A DNA stretch of 50,991 nucleotides, taken from NCBI GenBank assembly GCA_030431755.1, contig JAUIIK010000021.1:1-50991 (forward strand), in the 5' to 3' direction. Position 1 is the first letter of the stretch, and each line of letters starts with the position of its first letter. Both the position numbers and the translations under genes were made by a program. This stretch comes from Chloroflexia bacterium. Its GTDB lineage: Bacteria; Chloroflexota; Chloroflexia; Thermomicrobiales; CFX8. Below the pieces are notes generated by a model. It was not told where the DNA came from and did not search any database. It worked only from the letters and a program-made list of their open reading frames with translations. Shown here piece after piece: positions 1-8,303 of this stretch.

Positions 1-2
1 TC

Positions 3-155
3 AGCGGCGTCAGCCTGGTCGGAGCGGATTTCACGGCGACGTCGATCCGGATGCCGCGCTTCTCCAATACGATCTGTCCCGACAGCACGAACAGCGACGA
101 CAACAACGGGACCTGTATGGGCCACCTCGCCCCCATTCAGAACCCTGTTCCGTAG
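3..155 (+). CDS. C-terminal end of a pentapeptide-repeat protein (5' end outside window)
   Basis: An open frame runs from the window edge to a TAG at 153-155 and encodes 50 residues. It contains a five-residue-periodic stretch (SLVGA-DFTAT-SIRMP-like) followed by a Cys-containing tail with the pattern TICPDSTNSDDNNGTCMGHL. Tails of this form (CPDGTNSDDNGGTC-like) are familiar from secreted pentapeptide-repeat proteins of Chloroflexota and Actinobacteria. The start and any signal peptide lie upstream of the window. Its cellular role cannot be told from this fragment. It runs toward the minus-strand methyltransferase gene, so the two are convergent with about 25 bases between stops. Confidence 0.55.
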   Translation, partial: SGVSLVGADFTATSIRMPRFSNTICPDSTNSDDNNGTCMGHLAPIQNPVP

Positions 156-180
156 CTTCAAACCGTATCTGCTTCGTCGA

Positions 181-975
181 CTACCTGTGTTGAGGTAGTA
201 CGCGCGCGACGTGCAAGAAGACGAGGTGCGTCTTGACTGCACGTTGGCCCGTCAACTTCCGGATGACGTCGGCGACGCCGTTGATGAGCAATGACCGGTT
301 CGGTTCCGGCATCGCAATATGACCGGAGAACGTCCAGAGTAGCTCGGAGTAGCTCTCGGGCGTGTGGACGACGTTCTGGATGTACCGGCGGGTGGTTGGC
401 CGCTCAAACAGCCCGGACGCCATAATGGCGGATTCAAGCGTTGGCACGTCGTCGGGCATCGGCAGCTGGTGATCGTCCGGCGTGTCGGGATCGTACTTGC
501 GGTAGACCTCTTGCGATGCGTTGTAGAAGGCGTCGGACTCCGGGCTCCAGACGTGGTGGTGTCGGAACTCGACGAAGTACCCACCCGACTTCAAGCTCCC
601 CGCAACCTTGACGTAGCCCTCCGGTTGCCGGACCCAGTGGAACGCAGTGGCCGACATGACGACGTCGTAGCCCGTCGGCGCGATCGGCGTTGATTCGAAC
701 TCGCCGACCTCGATCGACACCCGCGGGAATGTTGTCAGATTCTGCCTGGCCTGTGTGGCCAGCTCCGCGCCAAGCTCGATGGCGTGGATGTTGAGGCCGC
801 GCTCGGCAAGTGGAAGCGTCGCCTTGCCCGTGCCGGGACCGATCTCAAGGATGCGAGAATGCACGTCGACACCGGTCAATTGCACGAGGTCGTCGAATAG
901 CTCAGGAGGGTAATCCGGGCGGGCGTGGTGGTACCGCTCGGCCGCTGAATCGAAGGTTGACCGCAACTCGGTCAC
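181..975 (-). CDS. class I SAM-dependent methyltransferase
   Basis: 264 residues from a GTG start at 975, with a weak AAGG six bases upstream. Motif I is ILEIGPGTGK at residues 42-51; the N-terminus (FDSAAERYHHARPDYP) matches the family in which a Tyr-rich RARPxYP segment precedes the fold. A post-I acidic position is visible in IHAIELG, and ATAFHWV fits motif IV/V of the Methyltransf_11/25 type. The substrate cannot be inferred. It is the last gene of the minus-strand unit Rieske protein, amidohydrolase, GGT; the gap to the GGT stop is 28 bases. It could act on a product of that unit or simply be a rider. Confidence 0.85.
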   Translation of the reverse strand: MTELRSTFDSAAERYHHARPDYPPELFDDLVQLTGVDVHSRILEIGPGTGKATLPLAERGLNIHAIELGAELATQARQNLTTFPRVSIEVGEFESTPIAPTGYDVVMSATAFHWVRQPEGYVKVAGSLKSGGYFVEFRHHHVWSPESDAFYNASQEVYRKYDPDTPDDHQLPMPDDVPTLESAIMASGLFERPTTRRYIQNVVHTPESYSELLWTFSGHIAMPEPNRSLLINGVADVIRKLTGQRAVKTHLVFLHVARVLPQHR

Positions 976-1003
976 GGTACACCTTGTTTCGTTCGCCGGC
1001 AGA

Positions 1004-2740
1004 CTACCAGCCGATAGCGTAGGCCATGCGGCGTGGATCTGCCGCCCCGATCAAGAAGCCCCGTTCGGCATCACGCACGACGGCGCAGACCGAACCGGCC
1101 GGCGCTGCCAGATCTGGCCACATCTCAACCCTGTGGCCCAGCTCGGCGAGGCTGGCGACGACCTCAGGGCCGATGCGCGACTCCACATAGGTCAAACCAG
1201 GCGTGTACGGATGGGGATGGGTCGAGCGCGGGAACGAGTAGGTCGCTGCGCGCGGAGCCTCGACAGCCTCTTGCGGGTTCATTCCGTGATCGAGCAGGTT
1301 GACGACGAACTGCACCATGGCTTGCGGTTGCGTGTCATTCCCTGGCGTTCCATATGGCGCAAAGGCCGCGCCATCTTTGAGGATCATGCCGGGGTTTGGC
1401 GTCAGGCGCGGGCGCTTGCCCGGCTCAATGGCGACCGGATGGCGCGGATCGAGCCAGGACTGGACGCCGCGTCCCGAAACGATGATGCCGAGCTCGGGCA
1501 CGACTGGCGTCCCGGTGAAGCCATCGCTTGGTGTGGCCGCCATCGCGTTGCCGGCGGCATCGACGACGCTCAGGAAGCTAGTGTCTGGTTCAACTGGCGC
1601 GGCAAATGGCCGGTGCTCGCGTCGTACGATTGCAACATCACGATCCATGAAAGCCCAGGGATTGCCGGCAGTCGGCATCCCGTCAAACGCGCGGTCGGGG
1701 CGGATGCGGTCGCGCCAGGCGGCGGCGTAGTCTGCGTTGAGTAGGCCGGCCATCGGGACGTCGTTGTAGTTGGGATCGCCGACGTACTGCTCGCGGTCCG
1801 CGAATGCGGCTTTGAGCGCTTCGAGAATGAGGTGCAATGACTCGGATGTCTGCGGCCCGCAAGCGGCGAGGTCATAGCCAGCGAGGATTGCCAGGGCTTC
1901 GAGCGCGACGGGTCCCTGGCACCAGGGGCCGCAGCCGTAGATTTCGTGTCCACGGTAGTTGATGTGGGGGGGCTGGTTGTCGATCTCGACAGCAAATGTG
2001 GCGAGATCGTCGCTCGTCATCCAGCCGTCATTGTCACGCATGAAGGCGGCTATCTGCTCGGCGATGTCGCCCTTGTAGAACTCATCGCGGGCCGCCTGGA
2101 TACCTGCCTGGCGGTCGCCGCCGGCTCGGCGCTCCGCAGCGCCGAGGCGTTCGAGTGTGGCCGCGAGCTGAGGCTGGCGGAGCCGGTCGCCGACGCGCGG
2201 TAGGCAGCCATCAGGCAGATAGACAGCTGCCGACGACGGCCAGCCCGCGAGCTGTTCGGCTGCCTCGACCATACTGGCATGGAGGAACGGGTAGATCGCG
2301 AAGCCCTCGGCTGCCAGCTCAATGGCAGGTTCAGATATCTCTCGAAACGTCATCGTGCCCCAGCGGGCGAGTGTCGTCAGCCAGGAGTCGATCGCAGCCG
2401 GCATAACGCAGCGCCGCACCCCCGGCGGGATTGTGCCGTTGCACTCCTCGATGAAGTAGTTGATATCCGCCGCAGCTGGCCAGTGGCCGAGCCCGGATAC
2501 GGTCGTGACCGCTCCGCTTGCCGCGTCAAAGACCATGACTGGCGCGACGCCGCCGATGTTGGTCATGTCCGGCTGCAACACGTTGATGCAGAGGCCGGCG
2601 GCGACCCCGGCGTCGAAGGCGTTCCCGCCACGTTCGAGGATGCGGGCCGCCGCGACGGTCGCAAGATAGTGTCCAGTGCTGACCATGTAGTTCGATCCGA
2701 TAACCGGCGGCCGGAATGTCGTGGGCGATGGGAATGACAT
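1004..2740 (-). CDS. ggt: gamma-glutamyltransferase family protein (Ntn hydrolase)
   Basis: 578 residues, the usual length of the autoprocessing gamma-glutamyltransferase family, which hydrolyses or transfers gamma-glutamyl groups from glutathione-like compounds and cleaves into two subunits in front of a catalytic Thr. That Thr is most likely T387 in DTSFLSVVD; the family signature is TTHxSVVD, so the second Thr and the His are replaced here by Ser and Phe. GGNAFDAGVA near residue 38 is the conserved large-subunit start. Atypical members of this type (YwrD-like) often act on other substrates, so glutathione specificity is not assured. No convincing signal peptide is visible, which suggests a cytoplasmic enzyme. 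A GAGG sits seven bases before the ATG. Confidence 0.87.
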   Translation of the reverse strand: MSFPSPTTFRPPVIGSNYMVSTGHYLATVAAARILERGGNAFDAGVAAGLCINVLQPDMTNIGGVAPVMVFDAASGAVTTVSGLGHWPAAADINYFIEECNGTIPPGVRRCVMPAAIDSWLTTLARWGTMTFREISEPAIELAAEGFAIYPFLHASMVEAAEQLAGWPSSAAVYLPDGCLPRVGDRLRQPQLAATLERLGAAERRAGGDRQAGIQAARDEFYKGDIAEQIAAFMRDNDGWMTSDDLATFAVEIDNQPPHINYRGHEIYGCGPWCQGPVALEALAILAGYDLAACGPQTSESLHLILEALKAAFADREQYVGDPNYNDVPMAGLLNADYAAAWRDRIRPDRAFDGMPTAGNPWAFMDRDVAIVRREHRPFAAPVEPDTSFLSVVDAAGNAMAATPSDGFTGTPVVPELGIIVSGRGVQSWLDPRHPVAIEPGKRPRLTPNPGMILKDGAAFAPYGTPGNDTQPQAMVQFVVNLLDHGMNPQEAVEAPRAATYSFPRSTHPHPYTPGLTYVESRIGPEVVASLAELGHRVEMWPDLAAPAGSVCAVVRDAERGFLIGAADPRRMAYAIGW

Positions 2741-2758
2741 GCTTGCGCCTCAGCTCGT

Positions 2759-3853
2759 CTAGGCCGTCGCGAGAACGCGCGACGGCAGCTTGAACACACG
2801 TCGCGCCGTCTCCGAGAATACATTGCGAGCCATCTCAGGCGGCATCTTCGGCAGTGAGAGCTCCGGCGAATCAAAGTCCCAGTGCGGGTAGTCCGACGCG
2901 AACATCAGCGTGTTCGACGCGTCGGCCCACTCGAAGACGGTCATCAGCTGGCTCTGTGGCGATGGCAGCTCCATCGGTTGGGAGGTGAAGGTGCAGTGTT
3001 CGAGGATGTATTCGCTCGGCGCTTTGACAACCCAGGGCGTCTGGCTGCGAAGTCCCTTCCAGTCGGCGTCGAGTCTCCAGAGGTAGGTCGGCAACCAGGT
3101 GTAACCGCCCTCAACGAAGACGACATTGAGATCCGGGAAGCGCTCGAACAAGCCTTCAAAAACCATGCTCGCGAGGTGCGCCATGTAGCCCATCGGGCGG
3201 GACTGCCGGTGCTCGACGTAGTAGGAGGGATGACCGGCAGGCGTTGGTGTGCCGTTGATGCCGGTGCCCTCGCCGCCCGTGTGGAGAACGAGCGGCAGCG
3301 AGTGGCGCGCGCACGCCTCGTAGATCGGATCGTAGATCCGGTTGCCGTAGGGATGTTGGCTGCCGTTGGCGACGAGTACGCCGACGATATCCTCGCGGGC
3401 GGCGAAGCGGTCGATCTCCTCGACGCTGCGCGATGGCGATTGGGTCGGGATGATAAGCACACCGCGCAACCTGTCGTCCTGCTCAAGCCAGTGCTCGATC
3501 ATCCACTCGTTGTAGGCGCGGGAGAGATCGGCGGCGTAGTCGACGTCCGGCAATGTCCCGACCGGCCGGATCTCCTGGCCGAGTAGGATGCCGTACTCAA
3601 TCGGGTAGGCGTCGAGCAGCTGCTGTTGCATCAACTCCAGATCAGAGCCGACCATCTCGCCGCCGCCCGGCCATGAATCGTGCCGGTAGCCCCGGTCGCC
3701 GCCATTCAGGTGGCCAACCGAGGGAAAGCGCAAGCCGTAGGCTTCGATGTCCCTGCGGCGCGCCGACGAGAGATAGGGGAACAGATTGGCCGGGCTCGAC
3801 AGGCGCTGGTGGATGTCGCAGTCGATGATCGTGTCAATGACATTGGTAGACAT
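2759..3853 (-). CDS. amidohydrolase family protein (Amidohydro_2, ACMSD-like)
   Basis: 364 residues of the TIM-barrel metal-dependent hydrolase/decarboxylase family. Visible are the N-terminal metal motif IIDCDIH (D13, H15, the variant in which the first His of HxH is Asp), the strand-end His in VLHTGGEG (H191), the conserved FVEGGYTWLP segment and the C-terminal metal Asp in FASDYPHWD. Members include aminocarboxymuconate-semialdehyde decarboxylase and many aromatic-acid hydrolases or decarboxylases. The gene sits between a Rieske protein and a gamma-glutamyltransferase in one minus-strand unit with gaps of 18 and 41 bases, so a catabolic step is likely; the substrate is not identifiable. 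An AGGA lies about nine bases before the ATG. Confidence 0.88.
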   Translation of the reverse strand: MSTNVIDTIIDCDIHQRLSSPANLFPYLSSARRRDIEAYGLRFPSVGHLNGGDRGYRHDSWPGGGEMVGSDLELMQQQLLDAYPIEYGILLGQEIRPVGTLPDVDYAADLSRAYNEWMIEHWLEQDDRLRGVLIIPTQSPSRSVEEIDRFAAREDIVGVLVANGSQHPYGNRIYDPIYEACARHSLPLVLHTGGEGTGINGTPTPAGHPSYYVEHRQSRPMGYMAHLASMVFEGLFERFPDLNVVFVEGGYTWLPTYLWRLDADWKGLRSQTPWVVKAPSEYILEHCTFTSQPMELPSPQSQLMTVFEWADASNTLMFASDYPHWDFDSPELSLPKMPPEMARNVFSETARRVFKLPSRVLATA

Positions 3854-3894
3854 GATCTAGCGTCCTTTCGCTGCAGGTTGTCTCGGCATGACGG

Positions 3895-4332
3895 CTAGAG
3901 ATGAACGAAGACCCAGCCGTCCTCGATTGAGACGTCGTAGGTTGGGATCGTCGGATCCTCATCGCCCGGCCGCCAGAACTCGTCGCTCTCCGGCTCGGGC
4001 GTATCCACCGTCACCTCGTAGCTCCGGACACGAACGCGGTGCGGGTTGAAGATCGACTTGCCGCTGGCGATCTCGAACTCCCAGCCGTGCCAGGGGCAGG
4101 TGATGATCTCGTTCTCTCGGCCATACTCGTAGGTGTACGGCTCGTTCGGAAGAGTGGTTCCGGAGATCATGCCGAGGCAGAGCGGCGCGCCCTGGTGCGG
4201 GCAGTGATTGCGGAGCGCGAAATACTCGCCGTCGATATTCAGGACGCCTATTGATTGGCGTCCGACGCTGATGATCTCGCGGGTGTTCGGCGGGAACTCG
4301 CGCGCGGGTTTCACGGCGATTCGACGCGGCAT
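3895..4332 (-). CDS. Rieske [2Fe-2S] protein
   Basis: 145 residues. The cluster ligands are C44-P-H46 (NHCPHQGAPL) and C79-P-W-H82 (CPWHGWEF). Ferredoxin-type Rieske domains usually have about 15-17 residues between the two pairs; here there are 32, with a charged, Tyr-rich insert. No catalytic mononuclear-iron domain follows, so this is not a full oxygenase alpha subunit; it is either an electron carrier or a stand-alone Rieske protein. I chose ATG 4332, preceded by GGAG at nine bases; the frame is open to a TTG at 4356 that lacks a ribosome site. It is the first gene of the unit with the amidohydrolase and GGT, and probably transcribed with them. Confidence 0.85.
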   Translation of the reverse strand: MPRRIAVKPAREFPPNTREIISVGRQSIGVLNIDGEYFALRNHCPHQGAPLCLGMISGTTLPNEPYTYEYGRENEIITCPWHGWEFEIASGKSIFNPHRVRVRSYEVTVDTPEPESDEFWRPGDEDPTIPTYDVSIEDGWVFVHL

Positions 4333-4372
4333 AGTCCCAGGCTCCGTCGGCGGCAAACGACTGTAGACGCGC

Positions 4373-4402
4373 AGCCTAGTGCGTCCGCCGCCCGGTCGTC
4401 AA
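4373..4402 (-). promoter_or_regulatory. possible promoter of the Rieske/amidohydrolase/GGT unit
   Basis: On the minus strand TTGACG (4402-4397) is followed after 18 bases by TAGGCT (4378-4373). The -35 box is good and the -10 box poor (3 of 6). It lies in the short gap before the Rieske gene and points into it. Confidence 0.35.
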
Positions 4403-4416
4403 GCGCCTGAGTGGCA

Positions 4417-6231
4417 CTAGTCAGCCGCGATCTCGTCTTCGCGGAACTGCATCGTGTAGAGGTCATAGTACTTGCCGCGATGCGTGATGAGTTCTTCGTG
4501 GGTACCCATCTCGACGATCTGACCGTGGTCCATCACAACGACGAGATCAGCCTCGGTTACCGTCGACAGGCGATGGGCGATCATGAAGGCCGTGCGGCCC
4601 TCGAGCAGCACGCGCAGCGCGTCCTGGATCAAGAGCTCCGTCTCGGTATCGACGCTCGATGTCGCTTCGTCGAGGATGATGATCTTCGGGTCAGCTAGCA
4701 TCGCGCGCGCGAACGAAAGCAGCTGGCGCTGACCGACCGACAGCACACTGCCCCGTTCGTGGACTTCTGAATCGTAGCCCTCGGGCAGGCGCATGATGAA
4801 GTCGTGCGCGCCAACTGATTGAGCGGCGCGGATGACCTCGTCCATTGTGGCGTCGGGCCGCCCATAGCGGATGTTCTCGGCGACGGTTCCGCCGAAGAGA
4901 TAGACATCCTGGAGCACCACGCCAAGCGGCAGGCGCAGAGATCGCTGCGTGACATCGCGGAGGTCGTAGCCGTCGATCTCGATCGAGCCGTCCCAGACAT
5001 CGTAGAAGCGCGCCAACAGGTTGATCATGGAGGACTTGCCAGCGCCTGTTTCGCCTACAAAGGCGACCGACTGGCCCGGCTCGACGTGCAGGTCAACGCC
5101 GCGTAGCACTTCCTCGTCGCCGTAGCCAAACCGAATATCGTTGTAGTCGACCTTGCCGGTGATCTCAGGGATCTCGATGGCGTTGGGGCTATCCTTGACC
5201 TCGATCTCGGCGTCCATGACTTCGAAGATACGCTCGCCGGCGGCCATCGCGCGCTGGGCCATGTTGTAGCGCATGGCGAGCTCACGGATGGGCTCGTAGA
5301 AGCGGCTGATGTAGGCGACGAAGATGAAGAGCTCGCCGACGGTGAATGCATCGCCGCCGAGCACGAGCCGCCCGCCGAAGTAGATGACGAGCGCTGTTGC
5401 CAGCGCCTCGACGAACATGACGGTCGGAAAGAGGACGGCAGAGAGACGCGCCGCCCGGACGTTGGCGTCGAGGTTAGTGTTGTTGAGCCGGTCGAACTCG
5501 TCGATGCTCTCGCGCTCGTGAGCGAAGCCCTGGATGACGCGGATGCCGTTGATCGACTCGGCCAGATTGCCATTGACTATTGAGATACTGCGCTGCACTT
5601 CACGGTAGACCTCGACGGCATAGCGCCGCCAGACGAGCATGACACCGACCATGATCGGCATCACGGCGAAGGCGACCAGCGCTAGCTGCCAGTTGGTAAT
5701 GAGCATCAGAATGATGATGCCGAACAGAAGAATCAAGTCAGTCGCGACACGAATCAGGCCCTCGGTGAAAAGCATATCGATGACTGAGACATCGTTCTGC
5801 AGGCGCGACATGACCCGGCCAACACCGCGTGTGTCGACATAGCGAATGCCGAGCCGCTGGATATGCTTGAACATCATGCTGCGGAGGTCGTAGACGAGCC
5901 GCTGCCCGATCATCGATGTGTAGAAGAGCTGGCGGTTGTAGGTGAAGAAGCGCGTCACGACGACGACGCCAAAGATGATCCCGAGCAGGTTTAGGGCGTC
6001 AACGCCTTCGCGGCCGAAGATGCTCCGACTCGACTCCGGGTTGACGACATCAATTGCCAGGCCGAAGAGATAAGGCAACGCCAGATCGCCAAAGGCCGTC
6101 AAGGCCATCAAGCTAACTGTCACGATCGTCATCCACTTGTACGGCTTAAGCAGGCGGGCGAAACGCCGCAGGATGCGGGTGTCGATCTGCCCGTAAAGCT
6201 GTTCGTCTGCGTGTGGTGCGTTTCTTGCCAT
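4417..6231 (-). CDS. ABC exporter half-transporter, canonical ATPase site (heterodimer partner 2)
   Basis: 604 residues: an N-terminal six-helix exporter domain (about residues 25-330) and a C-terminal nucleotide-binding domain. Walker A is GETGAGKSS (393-401), Walker B ends ILDEAT with catalytic Glu at 522, and the switch His is in IAHRLST (553). The signature motif is LSVGQ rather than LSGGQ (497-501). The open frame extends further upstream into the preceding gene; the start MARNAPHADEQ at 6231 is preferred because it gives the family length and leaves a 16-base gap. The upstream gene encodes the degenerate partner, so the pair probably forms a heterodimeric multidrug/lipid-type exporter in the cytoplasmic membrane. 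The substrate is unknown. Confidence 0.9.
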   Translation of the reverse strand: MARNAPHADEQLYGQIDTRILRRFARLLKPYKWMTIVTVSLMALTAFGDLALPYLFGLAIDVVNPESSRSIFGREGVDALNLLGIIFGVVVVTRFFTYNRQLFYTSMIGQRLVYDLRSMMFKHIQRLGIRYVDTRGVGRVMSRLQNDVSVIDMLFTEGLIRVATDLILLFGIIILMLITNWQLALVAFAVMPIMVGVMLVWRRYAVEVYREVQRSISIVNGNLAESINGIRVIQGFAHERESIDEFDRLNNTNLDANVRAARLSAVLFPTVMFVEALATALVIYFGGRLVLGGDAFTVGELFIFVAYISRFYEPIRELAMRYNMAQRAMAAGERIFEVMDAEIEVKDSPNAIEIPEITGKVDYNDIRFGYGDEEVLRGVDLHVEPGQSVAFVGETGAGKSSMINLLARFYDVWDGSIEIDGYDLRDVTQRSLRLPLGVVLQDVYLFGGTVAENIRYGRPDATMDEVIRAAQSVGAHDFIMRLPEGYDSEVHERGSVLSVGQRQLLSFARAMLADPKIIILDEATSSVDTETELLIQDALRVLLEGRTAFMIAHRLSTVTEADLVVVMDHGQIVEMGTHEELITHRGKYYDLYTMQFREDEIAAD

Positions 6232-6247
6232 AGTGCGTGCGCAGCGC

Positions 6248-7999
6248 CTAGTCGGCGACGCGCACAACCTCCTCCTGGTCACGTAGCTGAAGGTCGTAGA
6301 CGCGCGTGTAGAGGCCGCCCCGGGCGACGAGCTCATCGTGCGTCCCGCGTTCAACGATCCGGCCCTCATCGAGCACCAGGATCTCGTCGGCGTCCTTCAG
6401 GGTCAGAAGACGTTGAGCGATCACGAAAGTCGTCCGGTTCCCCATCGCCCCACGCAGCTCTTGCTGGATCGAGTACTCAGTCTCGGTGTCAACGCTCGAT
6501 GTCGCATCATCGAGGATCAAGATGCGGGGATCAGCGCAGAGCGCGCGTGCAATCGAGACGCGCTGCTTCTGGCCGCCGCTGAGACTCACGCCACGCTCGC
6601 CTACGACCGTGTCGTAGCCCTGGGGTTGCTCCACGATGAACCCGTGGGCTCCGGCGATGCGCGCGGCGCGTTCGATTTCCTCATCGCTTGCGCCGGAGTT
6701 GCCAAAGGCGATGTTCTCCTTGATCGTCCGGCCGAAGAGGAAGGTGTCTTGTTGGACGAATGCGACGAGCTGCCGCAGGTGGTCCAGCTCGACGTCGCGA
6801 ACGTCGACGCCGTCGATCGTGACGCGGCCCGCATTCACGTCATAGAAACGCGGAATGAGCGCGGTCATCGTTGATTTGCCGGAGCCGGTTGGGCCAAAGA
6901 GGGCCGTAATGCTGCCCGGCCCCGCCTCGAAGTTGATGTCGCTGAGCACATCGACGCCCGTGCCTGGATAGCTGAAGGTGACATCCTCGAAGGCAACGAC
7001 GCCGCGTGGGTTCGCCAGCGGGACCGGCTGCTCGGGCGAGCGGATGGCCGGGACGGTGTCCATCACCTCGAAGATGCGGTCGCCGGAGGCAATCGCCCGG
7101 GCCATCGAGTTGACGATCCAACCGAGGGTCCGTACCGGCATTGCCAGCATCGCGAGGTAGAGATTGAACTGCACCAGCGTGCCGACGGTGATGTCGCCAT
7201 TGAGCACGGCGCGACCGCCGTACCAGAGCACGAAGGCGACCCCGACCTCGTTGAGGAACGTCATCATGGGGTACGAACGCGACCAGACTTTGATTGCATC
7301 AATCTGGCGGTTGTAGAGGGTCGTCAGAGAATCGTCGAAGCGCTGAATCTCGCGATTCTCCTGGGCGAAGACGCGCACAACGCGGGTTCCCGAGAGGTTC
7401 TCCTGCATGACGCTCGACATCTCGCCGAACTGTGCCTGGATCGCAAGGAAACGGGGACGAATGACCCGGCCGAAGCGGTAGGCGGTCAGGATGAGCAATG
7501 GCAGCACGGCGAGGCTGACCATGGCCAGGCTGGCATCGGCGCGGAAGAGCAGGACGACGATCGCGATCATCATCACCGTGCCGTAGACGAGCATCCGCAT
7601 CGAGAACATCATGAAGCGCCGGATGGAGTTGATGTCTTCGGAGCCGCGTGACATCAGCTGCCCGGTCTGCGCACGGTCATAGTAGGCGAAGTTCAGGCCC
7701 TGGAGCTTGCGGTAATACTCGGCCCGCATGTCGGTGCCCACACGCTCGGCTAACGACTGAAAGATGTAGGAGCGAATGTAGGTGAACGTCCCGGTCAGAA
7801 CGGCCGCGCCGACGATAGCTATCGCGCCCCAGATGACGACTGAGTTGTTGTCTTCACTAATGCCCTCGTCGATGACGTAACGGATGAGCTGCGGGACAGC
7901 CAACATCGCGGCAAGGCCGATAAAGAGCGACGTGTACCCGACAACCAGACTGAGTTTGTACTTGTCTAAATAGCTGACAATGCGCCAGAGAACGCGCAA
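6248..7999 (-). CDS. ABC exporter half-transporter with degenerate ATPase site (heterodimer partner 1)
   Basis: 583 residues: a six-helix transmembrane domain (to about residue 310) and an ATPase domain with Walker A GPTGSGKST (369-377) and a perfect LSGGQ (473-477). At the position of the catalytic Glu there is Asp (ILILDD, residue 498), and the switch His is Gln (IAQRLLT). These are the changes seen in the catalytically weak half of heterodimeric exporters such as TM287/288 and BmrCD. The start is TTG at 7999: a run GAGGGGGG ends six bases upstream, the protein then begins MRVLWRIV as in relatives, and a promoter lies about 30 bases upstream. Longer in-frame starts would run past that promoter. 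Confidence 0.9.
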   Translation of the reverse strand: MRVLWRIVSYLDKYKLSLVVGYTSLFIGLAAMLAVPQLIRYVIDEGISEDNNSVVIWGAIAIVGAAVLTGTFTYIRSYIFQSLAERVGTDMRAEYYRKLQGLNFAYYDRAQTGQLMSRGSEDINSIRRFMMFSMRMLVYGTVMMIAIVVLLFRADASLAMVSLAVLPLLILTAYRFGRVIRPRFLAIQAQFGEMSSVMQENLSGTRVVRVFAQENREIQRFDDSLTTLYNRQIDAIKVWSRSYPMMTFLNEVGVAFVLWYGGRAVLNGDITVGTLVQFNLYLAMLAMPVRTLGWIVNSMARAIASGDRIFEVMDTVPAIRSPEQPVPLANPRGVVAFEDVTFSYPGTGVDVLSDINFEAGPGSITALFGPTGSGKSTMTALIPRFYDVNAGRVTIDGVDVRDVELDHLRQLVAFVQQDTFLFGRTIKENIAFGNSGASDEEIERAARIAGAHGFIVEQPQGYDTVVGERGVSLSGGQKQRVSIARALCADPRILILDDATSSVDTETEYSIQQELRGAMGNRTTFVIAQRLLTLKDADEILVLDEGRIVERGTHDELVARGGLYTRVYDLQLRDQEEVVRVAD

Positions 8000-8035
8000 T
8001 GCATGCCCCCCTCGGTGTGCCGACAATGGCCGGTC

Positions 8036-8044
8036 AGTATAACA
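8036..8044 (-). promoter_or_regulatory. extended -10 promoter of the ABC exporter pair
   Basis: The minus strand reads TGTTATACT (8044-8036), a TGn-extended -10 with TATACT. There is no good -35. The predicted start near 8029 gives a 30-base leader that contains the GA/G-rich ribosome site for the TTG start at 7999. Confidence 0.55.
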
Positions 8045-8190
8045 GTACCCTCCAACGGTCGCCGTGGCATGGGAACTATGTCGTAGGTTGCCGGCCTCTC
8101 GACTGGGCGCGCCGCTTGGTCCGCACGCCACGCATCCGGGTAGACGGTCGCGCAAGGTCGAGGGCGCAGGGACAACCTAGACGTTCAAAT

Positions 8191-8265
8191 TGTACGAATG
8201 TACTTATAGTTGCCGATTCGACTTGACGGAACGTACAGCCGAGTCTACAATACATCATACGTACA
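8191..8265. promoter_or_regulatory. TGTAC/GTACA repeat cluster around the regulator promoter (possible operator)
   Basis: Four copies of a five-base half-site surround the promoter of the downstream regulator: TGTAC at 8191-8195 and 8199-8203, and the inverted GTACA at 8233-8237 (within the -35/-10 spacer) and 8261-8265 (just after the predicted start). The arrangement, two direct copies then two inverted copies, is what an autoregulatory operator could look like. The rest of the 304-base gap 8000-8303 carries the two divergent promoters and nothing else that I recognise. Confidence 0.4.
8223..8251 (+). promoter_or_regulatory. near-consensus promoter of the helix-turn-helix gene
   Basis: TTGACG at 8223-8228, a 17-base spacer, and TACAAT at 8246-8251, matching 5 of 6 and 5 of 6 bases of the primary sigma consensus. 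The predicted transcription start is near 8258, about 46 bases before the GTG start at 8304. Confidence 0.75.
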
Positions 8266-8303
8266 GGGGGGAAGAGGGGGTTCGCCGTGCGGAAGGAGCA
8301 GGC

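Noticed and set aside
6232-6369. Upstream in-frame extension of the second ABC gene by 46 codons
   Set aside because: It lies inside the preceding ABC gene, has Arg/Ser-rich shadow composition, and is not part of the exporter family.
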